From Microbispora catharanthi (lineage in GTDB: Bacteria; Actinomycetota; Actinomycetes; Streptosporangiales; Streptosporangiaceae), in NCBI RefSeq assembly GCF_006334915.2, contig NZ_VDMA02000007.1:124001-188000 (forward strand): a stretch of 64,000 nt of DNA. Direction: 5' to 3'. Position 1 is the stretch's first letter; every line of letters begins with the position of its first letter. The translations under genes were made by a program, and so were the position numbers. The notes under the pieces are model-generated. The model searched no databases and was not told the DNA's origin. It worked only from the letters and a program-made list of their open reading frames with translations. This document shows, piece by piece, positions 44,955 through 53,389 of this stretch.

Positions 44955-45902
44955 ATGGCCGTGGCCCGGCGCTCTCCCCCCGCCCGGCGGGTGGTCGCCG
45001 TGCTCGACCATCTGGTCGCGGCGGGCGGCCGCGGGCTCGGCCTGTCCGCGCTCGCCCGCGAGCTGGGCATCAGCAAGCCCACGTGCCTGGGCATCCTCAC
45101 CGAACTGGTCGCCGCCGGCTATCTCGTGCGCGACCCCGCCACCCTGACGTACGGCCTCGGTCCCGCGCTGATCGCGGCGGGGCGGGCGGCGCGGCGCGGT
45201 TTCCTGGCCGGCGACGTGGCCCGGCGGCACCTGGAGCCGCTGGCCGAGCGATATCACGCCACCTGCACCGCCTCGGCCGTCGTCGGCGACGAGATCATGG
45301 TGCTCGACGCGGTCGTCCCTCCCGGCGATCCGCCGGTCAGGGTGGGCGAGCGTTACCCGTTCGCGCCGCCCGTCGGGCTGATGTACGTGCTGTGGGGACC
45401 CGACCGGGAACTGGAGCGCTGGCTGGCCAGGGAGCCGACGCTGCCGGTGCGCATGGACCGCGAGCACCTGCGCGCGGTCGTCGAGCAGTGCCGGGCGGCG
45501 GGCTATCTCGTGGAGAGCCTCACCCCCGCCGGCATGCGCCTGCACTCCCTGATGGCGGGGGTGGCGGCGTACGAGCTGCCGCGGGAGGTGCGCGCCCTGG
45601 TCGGCGAGATGGTGTCGAGCCTGGGCGAGCGCGTCTACCTCGGCGCGGGCCTCAACCCGCGCAAGAAGCATCCCGTCAACCTCGTCGCCGCGCCCGCCTA
45701 TGGCCCCGGCGGCGAGCAGGAACTCGTTCTCACCCTGCATGTCGGCACCGCCGTCACCGGTGCCGAGATCGCCCGGCGCGGCGCCGCGCTGGTGGCCGCG
45801 GCCGACGCCGTCACCGCGGAACTCGGCGGCGCGGTCCCCGGCGGAACGGCGGCGCGCCCCGCCTCCGGGAAGGTCAGGACGCGGCCCAGCGGTTCGCGGT
45901 GA
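44955..45902 (+). CDS. IclR family transcriptional regulator
   Basis: The 315-residue regulator has an N-terminal winged helix (RVVAVLDHLVAAGGRGLGLS, LGISKPTCLGILTELVAAGYL) and an effector domain with LEPLAERYHATCTASAVVGD and RVGERYPFAPPVGLMYVLWG. AGGAG lies just before the ATG. It is divergent from the DUF1214-SDR-sulfotransferase genes. Its last 29 nt overlap the end of the convergent SnoaL-like gene. It may be the local regulator, or itself a target of a KstR-type repressor through the palindrome upstream. Confidence 0.87.
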   Translation: MAVARRSPPARRVVAVLDHLVAAGGRGLGLSALARELGISKPTCLGILTELVAAGYLVRDPATLTYGLGPALIAAGRAARRGFLAGDVARRHLEPLAERYHATCTASAVVGDEIMVLDAVVPPGDPPVRVGERYPFAPPVGLMYVLWGPDRELERWLAREPTLPVRMDREHLRAVVEQCRAAGYLVESLTPAGMRLHSLMAGVAAYELPREVRALVGEMVSSLGERVYLGAGLNPRKKHPVNLVAAPAYGPGGEQELVLTLHVGTAVTGAEIARRGAALVAAADAVTAELGGAVPGGTAARPASGKVRTRPSGSR

Positions 45903-46347
45903 ACCGCAGACTGGGCAGGTCGTCGAGGGACACCGTGTACTCGTACGTCCGGCGGTAGCCGGTGCCGCTGATCCGCCAGCGCCCGTCGGAGCAGCGCCGG
46001 TAGGTGTCCTCGTAGTAGGCGGATCCGCGGATCATCAGGCGGTGGCGTGGAATGAGCACGGTGTCGTCGAGGCACCAGGTGCCCCTCGCGTCGTCGCCGT
46101 CGATCTCGATCTCGGGGTGACCCACGAGATGCGTCGTGATCACCTCCGGTCCCAGGCTGGCGCGCATGTAGCCGACGATGGCCTCGCGCCCGTCGAACCG
46201 CAGCGGGTCGCCGGCGACCGGATTGTCGTAGGCCGCCACGGCGTCGCCGGTGAGCGTGTCGGCGAAGTCGTCCCAGCGCTTGAGGTCCAGGCAGCGCAGA
46301 TAGCGGTACTTGGTCTGGCGGATCTCCTCCAGCGCGATCAGATCCAT
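45874..46347 (-). CDS. SnoaL-like (NTF2-fold) protein
   Basis: A 157-residue single-domain protein of the SnoaL_4/NTF2 fold: LEEIRQTKYRYLRCLDLKRWDDFADTL, a FDGREAIVGYM segment, then HLVGHPEIEIDGDDARGTW and YYEDTYRRCSDGRWRISGTGYRRTY. Such proteins are isomerases, hydratases or dehydratases of steroid-like or polyketide substrates, or ligand-binding partners. The ATG at 46347 has a weak ribosome binding site; ATG 46359 is an alternative. A KstR-like palindrome lies 35 nt upstream. Confidence 0.8.
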   Translation of the reverse strand: MDLIALEEIRQTKYRYLRCLDLKRWDDFADTLTGDAVAAYDNPVAGDPLRFDGREAIVGYMRASLGPEVITTHLVGHPEIEIDGDDARGTWCLDDTVLIPRHRLMIRGSAYYEDTYRRCSDGRWRISGTGYRRTYEYTVSLDDLPSLRFTANRWAAS

Positions 46348-46381
46348 ACACCCCAGCATGCGCGAGCGCGGAACGGCGTGC

Positions 46382-46395
46382 AAGAACGCGTTCTA
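46382..46395. promoter_or_regulatory. KstR-like palindrome, site 2 (SnoaL-like gene promoter)
   Basis: AAGAACGCGTTCTA shares the 12-bp core AGAACGCGTTCT with sites 1 and 3 and differs from site 1 only in the first base. It stands 35 nt upstream of the SnoaL-like start, a normal operator position. Confidence 0.65.
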
Positions 46396-46479
46396 ATGAG
46401 ATCGCTACATGACGATCCGCAGAATACGCATGTCAAATTCACTTGACCGCTCCCGAACAGACGTGGCTACATCTCAGTC

Positions 46480-48237
46480 ATGATCAACAGACTAATTCGA
46501 AAACATCCGCATGGTCGACGCGCGGCCATTCTGCACGCACATCGTGAAGGGCCGTCGACCGCCCGACTGAAACGCCGGGTTCTCGCCTTGGGCGGCGCCG
46601 CGGCAGTCGCCGCCGCCCTCGTCGTGGTTCCCGCACCTGCGGCCTCGGCCGACGACTCTCTCACGGACATCGGCATCACGCAGACAGGCGACCTGGTCGC
46701 GGGCGGCGGCAAGATCTTCGTCTCCGGTGGCGACCGGATCGCCGTCACCGATGCCGAGGGAACTCTCATCGGCACCGTCACCGGCCTGTCCGGCGCGGCG
46801 GGCCTCGCCATCACGCCGGACGCCACGCGGCTGTACGCGGCATTGCGCGGGTCGAACGAGGTGGCCGAGATCGACACCGGCAGCCTCACTGTCACCCGGC
46901 GCTTCGACCTGGCCGAGGACAGGTGCCCGACGCATCTGTCCCTGACCGGCGACCGCCTGTGGGTCGGCTACGGCTGCGCGTACACGACCTACCATGTCGG
47001 CGTCGCCAGCCTCGACCTGTCGGCGGCGGCACCGGAGCCGGTCCGGTTCCCGGTCTCACCGATGAGCGATGCCCCGCTGGTCGCCGCCGCCGGGAACACG
47101 CTGGTGGTCGGCGAGACGAGCACCTCATCGGGCAACCTCGAGGTCTACGACCTGAGCGGAGCCGCCGCCGTCAAGCGCGGCGAGATTCCCGACCGCTTCT
47201 CCTCGTACATGACCGGCGCCCTTTACGACCTGGCGCTCACGCCCGACGGCTCGACGGTCATCCCGGCCTTCGACTTCCCGACCCAGTACGACGCCTGGGA
47301 CACCACCACCCTGACGAAGGTCCGCAGCTACGGCGCCGACGAGCCGAGCGGTGACAGGGACAGCCCCACGGTTGTCGCCATCAGTCCGGACGGCACGCAG
47401 GTCGCCACCAGCGGCCGCTTCTCCAAGAAGGTCAAGCTGTACGACACCGCGACGACGGCGAAGCTCTACACCGACCAAAGCCCGGCACAAAGCGTGATGC
47501 CGGGCACTCTCGCCTTCCTGGGTGACACCGTCTACGGCGTGGTGGGGGATTCGTCCGGCTGCCCGGCGCCGCAGTACACCTGCGGGTTCAAACTGTGGCG
47601 ACTCGACCGCGCCACTCTTCCGGGATCCACGCTGACCATGATGGCCCCGGCCGACGCGGTCGCGCTCGAACCGCTCACCGTGACCGGCCGACTCACGCTG
47701 ACGGACGGGTCGGCGCTGGCCGCCAAGCCGCTCACCGTGACCCGCCGGCTGCCCGACGGCACCATCGCGACACTCCCGGCGGCGACGACCTCCGCGGACG
47801 GCGCCTTCACCTTCACCGACATCCCCCCGGTCGCCGGAACGATCAGCTATCGCGTGCTCTGGGACGGCACCGAGGACACCCGGTGGAGCGCGGCCTCGGC
47901 GACCGTCACACTGGCCAAGCACCCCACGTCCATCACCTTGACCGGACCGACGGACGGAACCGTCGGCGTTCCCCTTCAAATGCACGGCACGCTGGACTTC
48001 GGCCGGCCTCCCGCCGACGACGATGCCGTGGTCCGGATCTATCGCAGGATCGCCAGCGGCATGGGCTCCAGGACCATCGTGCTCACCACGGTGTCCCCCG
48101 GCGCCGACGGGTCGTTCGCCTTCACGGACACACCCGCGGAGGCCGGCACGTACACCTATGGGGCCGAGTGGAAGGGGGACCAGGCGACTGTCTATGCGGC
48201 GGCCAAGCACCAGCTCAAGGTGACGGCAGCCGGGTGA
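46480..48237 (+). CDS. Secreted beta-propeller protein with Ig-like repeats
   Basis: A 585-residue exported protein. The signal peptide ends near residue 57 (VLALGGAAAVAAALVVVPAP then ASADD). A YncE-like propeller follows (about 60-390), with SPDGTQVATSGRFSKKVKLYD and AITPDATRLYAALRGSNEVAEID as blade motifs. Two Ig-like or carboxypeptidase-regulatory-like modules (about 395-580) repeat the plan LTVTGRLTLTDGS to FTFTDIPPVAGT and LQMHGTLDFG to FAFTDTPAEAGT. No catalytic site or anchor is visible. It may bind wall or matrix components. It is not obviously part of the surrounding regulon. Confidence 0.78.
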   Translation: MINRLIRKHPHGRRAAILHAHREGPSTARLKRRVLALGGAAAVAAALVVVPAPAASADDSLTDIGITQTGDLVAGGGKIFVSGGDRIAVTDAEGTLIGTVTGLSGAAGLAITPDATRLYAALRGSNEVAEIDTGSLTVTRRFDLAEDRCPTHLSLTGDRLWVGYGCAYTTYHVGVASLDLSAAAPEPVRFPVSPMSDAPLVAAAGNTLVVGETSTSSGNLEVYDLSGAAAVKRGEIPDRFSSYMTGALYDLALTPDGSTVIPAFDFPTQYDAWDTTTLTKVRSYGADEPSGDRDSPTVVAISPDGTQVATSGRFSKKVKLYDTATTAKLYTDQSPAQSVMPGTLAFLGDTVYGVVGDSSGCPAPQYTCGFKLWRLDRATLPGSTLTMMAPADAVALEPLTVTGRLTLTDGSALAAKPLTVTRRLPDGTIATLPAATTSADGAFTFTDIPPVAGTISYRVLWDGTEDTRWSAASATVTLAKHPTSITLTGPTDGTVGVPLQMHGTLDFGRPPADDDAVVRIYRRIASGMGSRTIVLTTVSPGADGSFAFTDTPAEAGTYTYGAEWKGDQATVYAAAKHQLKVTAAG

Positions 48238-48259
48238 CCGGACCTCGCTGTCGGAGAGG

Positions 48260-49141
48260 TCACGAACCATCGACCTTGGCGATCACCGTCTCGGCGAAGC
48301 GCTCCAGGTGCTCGATCTTCCGGCTCAGCGGCTCGGTGTCGGGCCCCTTCACGTACGGCCTGCGGAAGCCGACGATCACGTCGGTGACGCCCTTGTCGGC
48401 CAGCCGCCTCACGCCGTCCACGCTGTAGGCGTCGGGGGAGATCACGTGGATCTCGAAGGGCCGGTCGGCGGTGCCCTCCTCGGCGCGCAGCGCGGCGAGC
48501 CTGGCGAGCAGCGCGTCCAGTTCTGCCGGGTCTCCCCCGCCGTGCGTCCAGCCGTCCCCGAGCCTGGCGGCGCGGCGTAGCGCCCCCTCGCTGTGCCCGC
48601 CGACCAGGATCGGGATCGGCTCGGCCGGCACCGGGGACATCTTCACCGGCGGCAGGTCGTAGAACTCGCCGTGGTACTCGAAGTAGCCGCCGCGCGTCAG
48701 GCCGCGGACGATCTCGACGGCCTCGTCCATGCGCCTGCCCCGCCGCGCCCACGGCACGCCCGTCACGGCGTAGTCCTCCGGCCAGGGGCTCAGCCCGACG
48801 CCGAGGCCGAGCCGGCCGCCGGTGAGCCAGGCGACCGAAGCGGCCTGCTTGGCCACCAGCACCGGGGGACGCACCGTGAGCTTGAGGACGAACGGCGTGA
48901 ACCGGATCGTCGACGTCATCGCCCCCATCGCCGCGATGAGGACGAACGTCTCGATGAAGCTCTTGTCCTCCAGGAACTCCCGGTCTCCGTCCGCCGTGTA
49001 CGGATACCTCGCGTCCGACTCCCGGGGGTAGACCAGGGAATCGGCCACGCTCATGCTCGCGTACCCCGCCGCCTCCGCGGCCCGGGCGAGCGGCAGGTAG
49101 TACGACGGGTCGGTCATGGCCTCGGCATAGGTGAAACGCAT
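48260..49141 (-). CDS. LLM-class F420-dependent oxidoreductase
   Basis: The 293-residue luciferase-like TIM-barrel enzyme probably uses F420. Typical segments are LARAAEAAGYASMSVADSLVYP, RFTPFVLKLTVRPPVLVAKQ, LTGGRLGLGVGLSPWPEDYAV, RRGRRMDEAVEIVRGL and PIPILVGGHSEGALRRAARLGDGW. The ATG at 49141 lacks a strong ribosome binding site, and a KstR-like palindrome lies only 14 nt upstream, suggesting a very short leader. The substrate is unknown; it is grouped with the SDR and SnoaL-like genes by that shared site. Confidence 0.85.
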   Translation of the reverse strand: MRFTYAEAMTDPSYYLPLARAAEAAGYASMSVADSLVYPRESDARYPYTADGDREFLEDKSFIETFVLIAAMGAMTSTIRFTPFVLKLTVRPPVLVAKQAASVAWLTGGRLGLGVGLSPWPEDYAVTGVPWARRGRRMDEAVEIVRGLTRGGYFEYHGEFYDLPPVKMSPVPAEPIPILVGGHSEGALRRAARLGDGWTHGGGDPAELDALLARLAALRAEEGTADRPFEIHVISPDAYSVDGVRRLADKGVTDVIVGFRRPYVKGPDTEPLSRKIEHLERFAETVIAKVDGS

Positions 49142-49154
49142 ACCCGGAGCGTAC

Positions 49155-49168
49155 GAGAACGCGTTCTA
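49155..49168. promoter_or_regulatory. KstR-like palindrome, site 3 (LLM oxidoreductase promoter)
   Basis: GAGAACGCGTTCTA carries the same 12-bp core AGAACGCGTTCT as the sites at 44931 and 46382. It begins 14 nt before the oxidoreductase start, so a bound repressor would sit on the transcription start. Confidence 0.65.
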
Positions 49169-49194
49169 TTTTTGAATGCCCCGGATATCCTTCC

Positions 49195-49380
49195 TCACCG
49201 CCCGGCCCGCCGGCGGACCACCACGACGAAGTCGGCCGCGGCCACGATCGCGAGCACGGTCGCGACGAGCGCCGGCACGACCCGCCCCGCCGCGTACGCC
49301 GTGATCGCGATGAAGCCGCAGACGGCCAGCCCGAAGGTGGCCAGCACCATACGCAGCCCGAGGGCGCCGCGCGGCTCCAT
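49195..49380 (-). CDS. Small two-helix membrane protein (DUF6343-like)
   Basis: A 61-residue protein with two hydrophobic helices (LATFGLAVCGFIAITAYAAG and VPALVATVLAIVAAADFVVV) and a basic C-terminus. GGGGAGGTG lies 5 nt before the ATG, supporting expression. Size and layout (ALGLRMVLATFGL at the start, ADFVVVVRR at the end) resemble the actinobacterial DUF6343 family. Function unknown. Confidence 0.6.
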   Translation of the reverse strand: MEPRGALGLRMVLATFGLAVCGFIAITAYAAGRVVPALVATVLAIVAAADFVVVVRRRAGR

Positions 49381-49571
49381 GCCGTCACCTCCCCCCGCAT
49401 CGATCCCCTACCCGGCCGGGAGCCGCGTGCCACGCGCGCCGGTGACGGGCGCGCGTACGAGGACATCTGACATTGCCGATTGTCGGATCAGGCAGTCAAA
49501 AACGGCACTCGTGTCCCTAGGATGGACGTCGTCCCATGGAGCGGACCGACACGAGCTGTGGAGGGCGGAGC

Positions 49572-50390
49572 GTGCACGAGGAGCAGGCTCCCGCGTGGGT
49601 GGTGGACCCCGGCACGCCGAGCGTGGCCCGGATGTACGACTACTACCTGGGCGGCAAGGACAACTTCGCGGCCGACCGCGAGGCCGCCGAGAAGATCATC
49701 TCGATCCTGCCCAACGCCCGCGAGGTCGCCCGGACCAACCGCGCCTTCCTCGTGCGGGCCGTACGGCACCTGGCGCGCTCGGGCATCCGGCAGTTCCTCG
49801 ACATCGGCACCGGGCTGCCGACGCAGGAGAACGTCCACCAGGTGGCGCAGGCCGAGGCACCGGAGTCCCGGGTCGTCTACGTCGACAACGACCCGATCGT
49901 GCTCGCCCACGCACGCGCCCTGCTCGCCGACAACCCCCGGTCGATCGTGATCGACGGCGACCTGCGGAAACCGGAGTCGATCCTCGATCACCCCGGCGTC
50001 CTCACCCACCTCGACTTCACCCGGCCGGTCGCCTTGATCATGCTGGCCGTCCTCCACTTCGTGACCGACGACGCGGAGGCGGCGCGCGTCGTCGGCGCGT
50101 TCCGCGAGAAGCTCGCCCCGGGCAGCCACCTGGTGGTCTCCCACATCACTCAGGGCGACCTTGACGAGGACGCGGTCAGGCGGGGCAGGGACGTCTACAC
50201 CGCGACCACCGCGGGCGGCATCGTGCCTCGCACCGCGGCCCACGTCCGCGGCTTCCTCGACGGCCTCCACGTGCTGGAGCCCGGAGTCGTGCCGCTGGAC
50301 CGGTGGCGGCCCGAGACCGTGGAGTTCGAATGGAACGGCATGCCGGGTGGCGACATCCTGGGCGGAGTCGGCCTCGTTCCCGGCCCCTGA
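49572..50390 (+). CDS. SAM-dependent methyltransferase, Methyltransf_19 (DUF574) family
   Basis: The protein has 272 residues from GTG 49572 (GGAGG and GGAG upstream), or 284 from ATG 49536. The family signature PGTPSVARMYDYYLGGKDNFAADREAA opens it; FLDIGTGLPTQENVHQVAQ is the SAM loop and VVYVDNDPIVLAHARALL follows. This family is abundant in filamentous actinobacteria and of unknown substrate. It runs toward and ends 6 nt from the end of the CheR-PAS gene. Confidence 0.87.
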   Translation: MHEEQAPAWVVDPGTPSVARMYDYYLGGKDNFAADREAAEKIISILPNAREVARTNRAFLVRAVRHLARSGIRQFLDIGTGLPTQENVHQVAQAEAPESRVVYVDNDPIVLAHARALLADNPRSIVIDGDLRKPESILDHPGVLTHLDFTRPVALIMLAVLHFVTDDAEAARVVGAFREKLAPGSHLVVSHITQGDLDEDAVRRGRDVYTATTAGGIVPRTAAHVRGFLDGLHVLEPGVVPLDRWRPETVEFEWNGMPGGDILGGVGLVPGP

Positions 50391-50396
50391 CGTGCG

Positions 50397-52244
50397 TCAA
50401 TTCCCGGTCATGACCAGGATCAGGCCCTCGACGGACGCGTCGTCCTCGTGGAGCGGCGCCAGTGTGACCGCGAGCCGGACGGGCCGGCCCCGGCGGTTGA
50501 CGGCCTCGACGCTGGCCGGGTCTGCCTGACCGCCCGCGACCGGGTCGCCGTCCAGTACGCGCCGCATCGCGGGCAGCAGCGGGTCGAGGGGCAGGCCGAT
50601 GTCGAGTGCGGGCAGCTCGCGGCCGTGGGCCTCGTCGGCGCGCAGCCCCCACAGCTCCTCCGCCCCCGGGCTCCACAGCAGCACCCGCAGGTCCCGGTCG
50701 ACGACGACGACCACGTCGCCGAGCGAGCGCACCACTGAGGCGACGAACTGGTTGGCCCGGTCGAGCTCCAATGTCCGGGCGTTGAGGGTCTCGTTGATCT
50801 GCTGGAGCTCGTCGTTGCTGGACTGGAGCTCCTCGTTCATCGTCTCCAGTTCCTCGTTGGTCGACTGGAGCTCCTCGTTGGTGGTCTCCAGTTCCTCGTT
50901 GGTCGACTGGAGCTCCTCGTTCGTGGTCTCCAGCTCCTCGTTCAGCGACTGCAGCTCCTCGTACGCGTGCTCGAGCTCCTTGTTGGCCTGTTCGAGCTCG
51001 TCACGGAGCCGCCGATAACGGGTGACGTCGTGGAAGTTGATCGTGACGCCGACGAGTTCGCCCGTCCTGTCCATGAGCGGGACGACGGCGACGTCGAAGA
51101 CGCTCGGCTCCTGCATGCCGGGGCGCTGCCAGGCGACGTCGTGGAGCTCGACCGTACGCAGGTCCAGCTCGGCCTGCTCGATCAGCGACCTCAGCTCGAC
51201 GGGCCGGTAGGACACCTCGAGATCCTGGAACGGGCTGCCCACGTCACGAGGCTGCAGGCCGAACAGGACCTCGGCGCGGGTGTTGAGCAGGGCGAGCCTG
51301 CCCGACGCGTCGAGCGTGATCTGGGCGACCGGGCCGGAGGCGAGTGCCGCGCCCTGCAGCCGCGGAAGCCGCGTGTTCTCCTCCGCGTGGGGCGGCGGCG
51401 AGTTCCAGCCGATCCGCGCCCCGCCCGCGGGCTGGGGGATCTTCCTGAACAGGCGCACGCGCAGGTCCACCGGCTCGAACTTGTCGCCGTGGTTGAGCAG
51501 CATCTCCGCCTTGCCCAGGAACAGGTAGCCGGGGTCGGCGAGGGCGAAGTGGAACTTGCGGACGATGTTGAGCTGCGTCTCGGCGTTGAAGTACATCATC
51601 GTGTTGCGTGCGAGCAGCAGGTCCACCCGGGAGATCGGGGCGTCCCGGGTGAGGTCGTTGCGGCCGAAGATGAGCTGGCGGCGCAGGTCACGGCGGAACG
51701 CGAACCCGGCATCCACCGGCTCGAAGTACTTGTCCCGCAGCTCGGGCGGCATGTCGGCGAGCTTGCGCACGTCGTAGACCGCCGTACGGGCCCCGTGCAG
51801 GGCCTTCTCGTCCAGGTCGGTGCCGTAGATCTTGACCCGCTCCCGGAACTCGTCCAGCCCCAGCTCCTCCGCCAGGGCGATGGCGAGGCTGTAGGCCTCC
51901 TCGCCGGTGGCGCACCCCGCGCTCCAGGCCCGGATCGCGCGGCCACCGCCCTTGGCCGCGCAGATCGTGGGGATCGCCCTCGCGCGCAGGACCTGCCAGG
52001 CCTGCGGATCCCTGAAGAACCCGGTGACGTTGATGAGCAGGCTGTCGAAGAGGATCGCGAACTCACCGGGCTCCAGCTCGAGGTAGTCGCGGTACTCTCC
52101 CATCGTCTCGAGCTTGAGCGTCTGCAGCCGCCGCGCGACCCTGCGCTGCAGCGTGCTGCGCTTGTAGCCGGAGAAGTCGAACCCCCGGGTCTCCTTGAGC
52201 ATCAACAGGAGGTCGTCGAACTCGCGGTCCTCGCTGGTGACCAT
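50397..52244 (-). CDS. CheR-PAS-coiled coil-PAS hybrid signalling protein
   Basis: A 615-residue protein with a CheR-type methyltransferase (1-270: INVTGFFRDP at 71-80, SAM motif WSAGCATGEEAYSLA at 107-121), a PAS domain (about 300-410), a heptad coiled coil of alternating NEELETT and NEELQST blocks (about 420-490), and a second PAS domain (506-615). There is no HisKA or HATPase module, so it is not itself a kinase. CheR enzymes methylate glutamates on chemoreceptors; no receptor, CheA or CheW is in the window. It stands 9 nt after a CheB gene on the same strand. The two form a stand-alone methyl-signalling pair. Confidence 0.88.
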   Translation of the reverse strand: MVTSEDREFDDLLLMLKETRGFDFSGYKRSTLQRRVARRLQTLKLETMGEYRDYLELEPGEFAILFDSLLINVTGFFRDPQAWQVLRARAIPTICAAKGGGRAIRAWSAGCATGEEAYSLAIALAEELGLDEFRERVKIYGTDLDEKALHGARTAVYDVRKLADMPPELRDKYFEPVDAGFAFRRDLRRQLIFGRNDLTRDAPISRVDLLLARNTMMYFNAETQLNIVRKFHFALADPGYLFLGKAEMLLNHGDKFEPVDLRVRLFRKIPQPAGGARIGWNSPPPHAEENTRLPRLQGAALASGPVAQITLDASGRLALLNTRAEVLFGLQPRDVGSPFQDLEVSYRPVELRSLIEQAELDLRTVELHDVAWQRPGMQEPSVFDVAVVPLMDRTGELVGVTINFHDVTRYRRLRDELEQANKELEHAYEELQSLNEELETTNEELQSTNEELETTNEELQSTNEELETMNEELQSSNDELQQINETLNARTLELDRANQFVASVVRSLGDVVVVVDRDLRVLLWSPGAEELWGLRADEAHGRELPALDIGLPLDPLLPAMRRVLDGDPVAGGQADPASVEAVNRRGRPVRLAVTLAPLHEDDASVEGLILVMTGN

Positions 52245-52253
52245 GGGTCCACG

Positions 52254-53270
52254 CTATCGCCGCTCGTCGCCGTGGGTGACCGGGGCCGGTGCCTCGCGGC
52301 CGATCCGGCTCTGCAGGTGACGCAGGGTCTCGAGGGCGTCCCGGTCCCGCTCCGTCTGCTGCCGCAGGCGGCGTGCCACCAGGGCCTGCCCGCGCTCCTC
52401 GGCGTTGCCCAGCATCCGCGTCAGGAGCCGCAGCCGCTCCTCGATCCGCAGGATCGCCACCCAGAAGGCCCGCTCGACAGCCTCCGACTGCCCGTCGACC
52501 ATGCTCTCCATCGACCAGGCGTGACCCACCATGCACTGGTAGTGCCCGTTGGGGGGCGATGCCACCTCGTACAGCGGTCCGTTGCAGTCGGGGCAGCTCA
52601 GGGCGCTGAACCGGCCGGGGGGCGGGCCGGGCACACCTGCCGAGAAGAACGCGTCCAACTCGTGCCGGAGCTTACGATCGACCTCGGTCTCCCGTGGAGG
52701 AGACGCGGTTCCTTCGCATTCCCGCGCGATCCACTGCGCGATCTCCCGTACGGAGGACACCATCGGCCGCCTCGTCGCGGCGACGGCCGCGCGCGGCATG
52801 CCGTCGAAAGGGGCCTCCTCGGGGTCCTGCACGGCCACCAGCCCGCCGCGGCGCTCCACCTCCGCGCATCCCCGTGCCCCGTCGTCGAGGGTCCCGCTCA
52901 GGACGACGGCGAGGGTCCGCGACCCCGCGAAGGCCGCCGCGCTCATGAACAGCGGATCGGCGGCCGGGCGGTGCCCGTTGTGCCGGGGGCCCCGGGACAG
53001 CCGGACGTTCTCTCCGTCCAGCAGCAGATGGAGATCGGGAGGGGCCACGTAGACGCGCCCGTGCAGCAGCGGCTCGCCGTCCTGCGCCGCCGCCGACTTC
53101 AGCGGCCCCGCGCGGTCGAGGATGCCCGGCAGGGCGCTGCCCGCCCGCGGCGAGATGTGGAGGACGACGAGCACGGAGGCCCGCAGGCCGGCCGGGAGGT
53201 TGCCGAGCAGCGTCCGCAGGGCCTCGATGCCTCCCGCGGAGGCGGCGACGACCACGACATCCCGCTGCAT
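52254..53270 (-). CDS. Stand-alone CheB-type methylesterase with C-terminal Cys/His motif
   Basis: A 338-residue protein without a response-regulator receiver. The CheB triad is visible: Ser11 in AASAGGIEAL, His38 in VVLHISP, and Asp129 or Asp130 in VVLSGTLDDGARG. After a linker, CPDCNGPLYE (Cys226, Cys229) and CMVGHAW (Cys246, His250) suggest a zinc ribbon, and a helical tail follows. I set the start at ATG 53270 (MQRDVVVVAASAGG); the frame is open further upstream and the ribosome binding site is weak. Without a receiver domain its activity would be controlled by the tail or by partners. It is coupled to the CheR-PAS gene. Confidence 0.87.
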   Translation of the reverse strand: MQRDVVVVAASAGGIEALRTLLGNLPAGLRASVLVVLHISPRAGSALPGILDRAGPLKSAAAQDGEPLLHGRVYVAPPDLHLLLDGENVRLSRGPRHNGHRPAADPLFMSAAAFAGSRTLAVVLSGTLDDGARGCAEVERRGGLVAVQDPEEAPFDGMPRAAVAATRRPMVSSVREIAQWIARECEGTASPPRETEVDRKLRHELDAFFSAGVPGPPPGRFSALSCPDCNGPLYEVASPPNGHYQCMVGHAWSMESMVDGQSEAVERAFWVAILRIEERLRLLTRMLGNAEERGQALVARRLRQQTERDRDALETLRHLQSRIGREAPAPVTHGDERR

Positions 53271-53375
53271 GAGCACACCCACAAACGCCCCATATCCTTG
53301 AAGTGCGGGAGTCATGCGGAGCGCTCGGAAAAGAAATTCGATCGCCCGCCGCCCGTCTCCCCGTCTCAGGCGGGG

Positions 53376-53384
53376 TAAGGAGGT
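53376..53384 (+). promoter_or_regulatory. Near-perfect Shine-Dalgarno of the STAS gene
   Basis: TAAGGAGGT lies 5 nt upstream of the ATG at 53390 and pairs over its full AAGGAGGT core with the 16S rRNA 3' end. It is the strongest ribosome binding site seen in the window and fixes the start of the STAS gene over the longer open frame from 53303. Confidence 0.75.
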
Positions 53385-53389
53385 CACCC

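Noticed and set aside
49536..49571. Upstream ATG as start of the Methyltransf_19 gene
   Set aside because: The GTG at 49572 has the better ribosome binding site (GGAGG/GGAG) and gives the family's usual N-terminus; the ATG cannot be excluded.
50967..53378. Long plus-strand open frame opposite the CheR/CheB genes
   Set aside because: It spans two well-defined minus-strand genes and has no domain signature.
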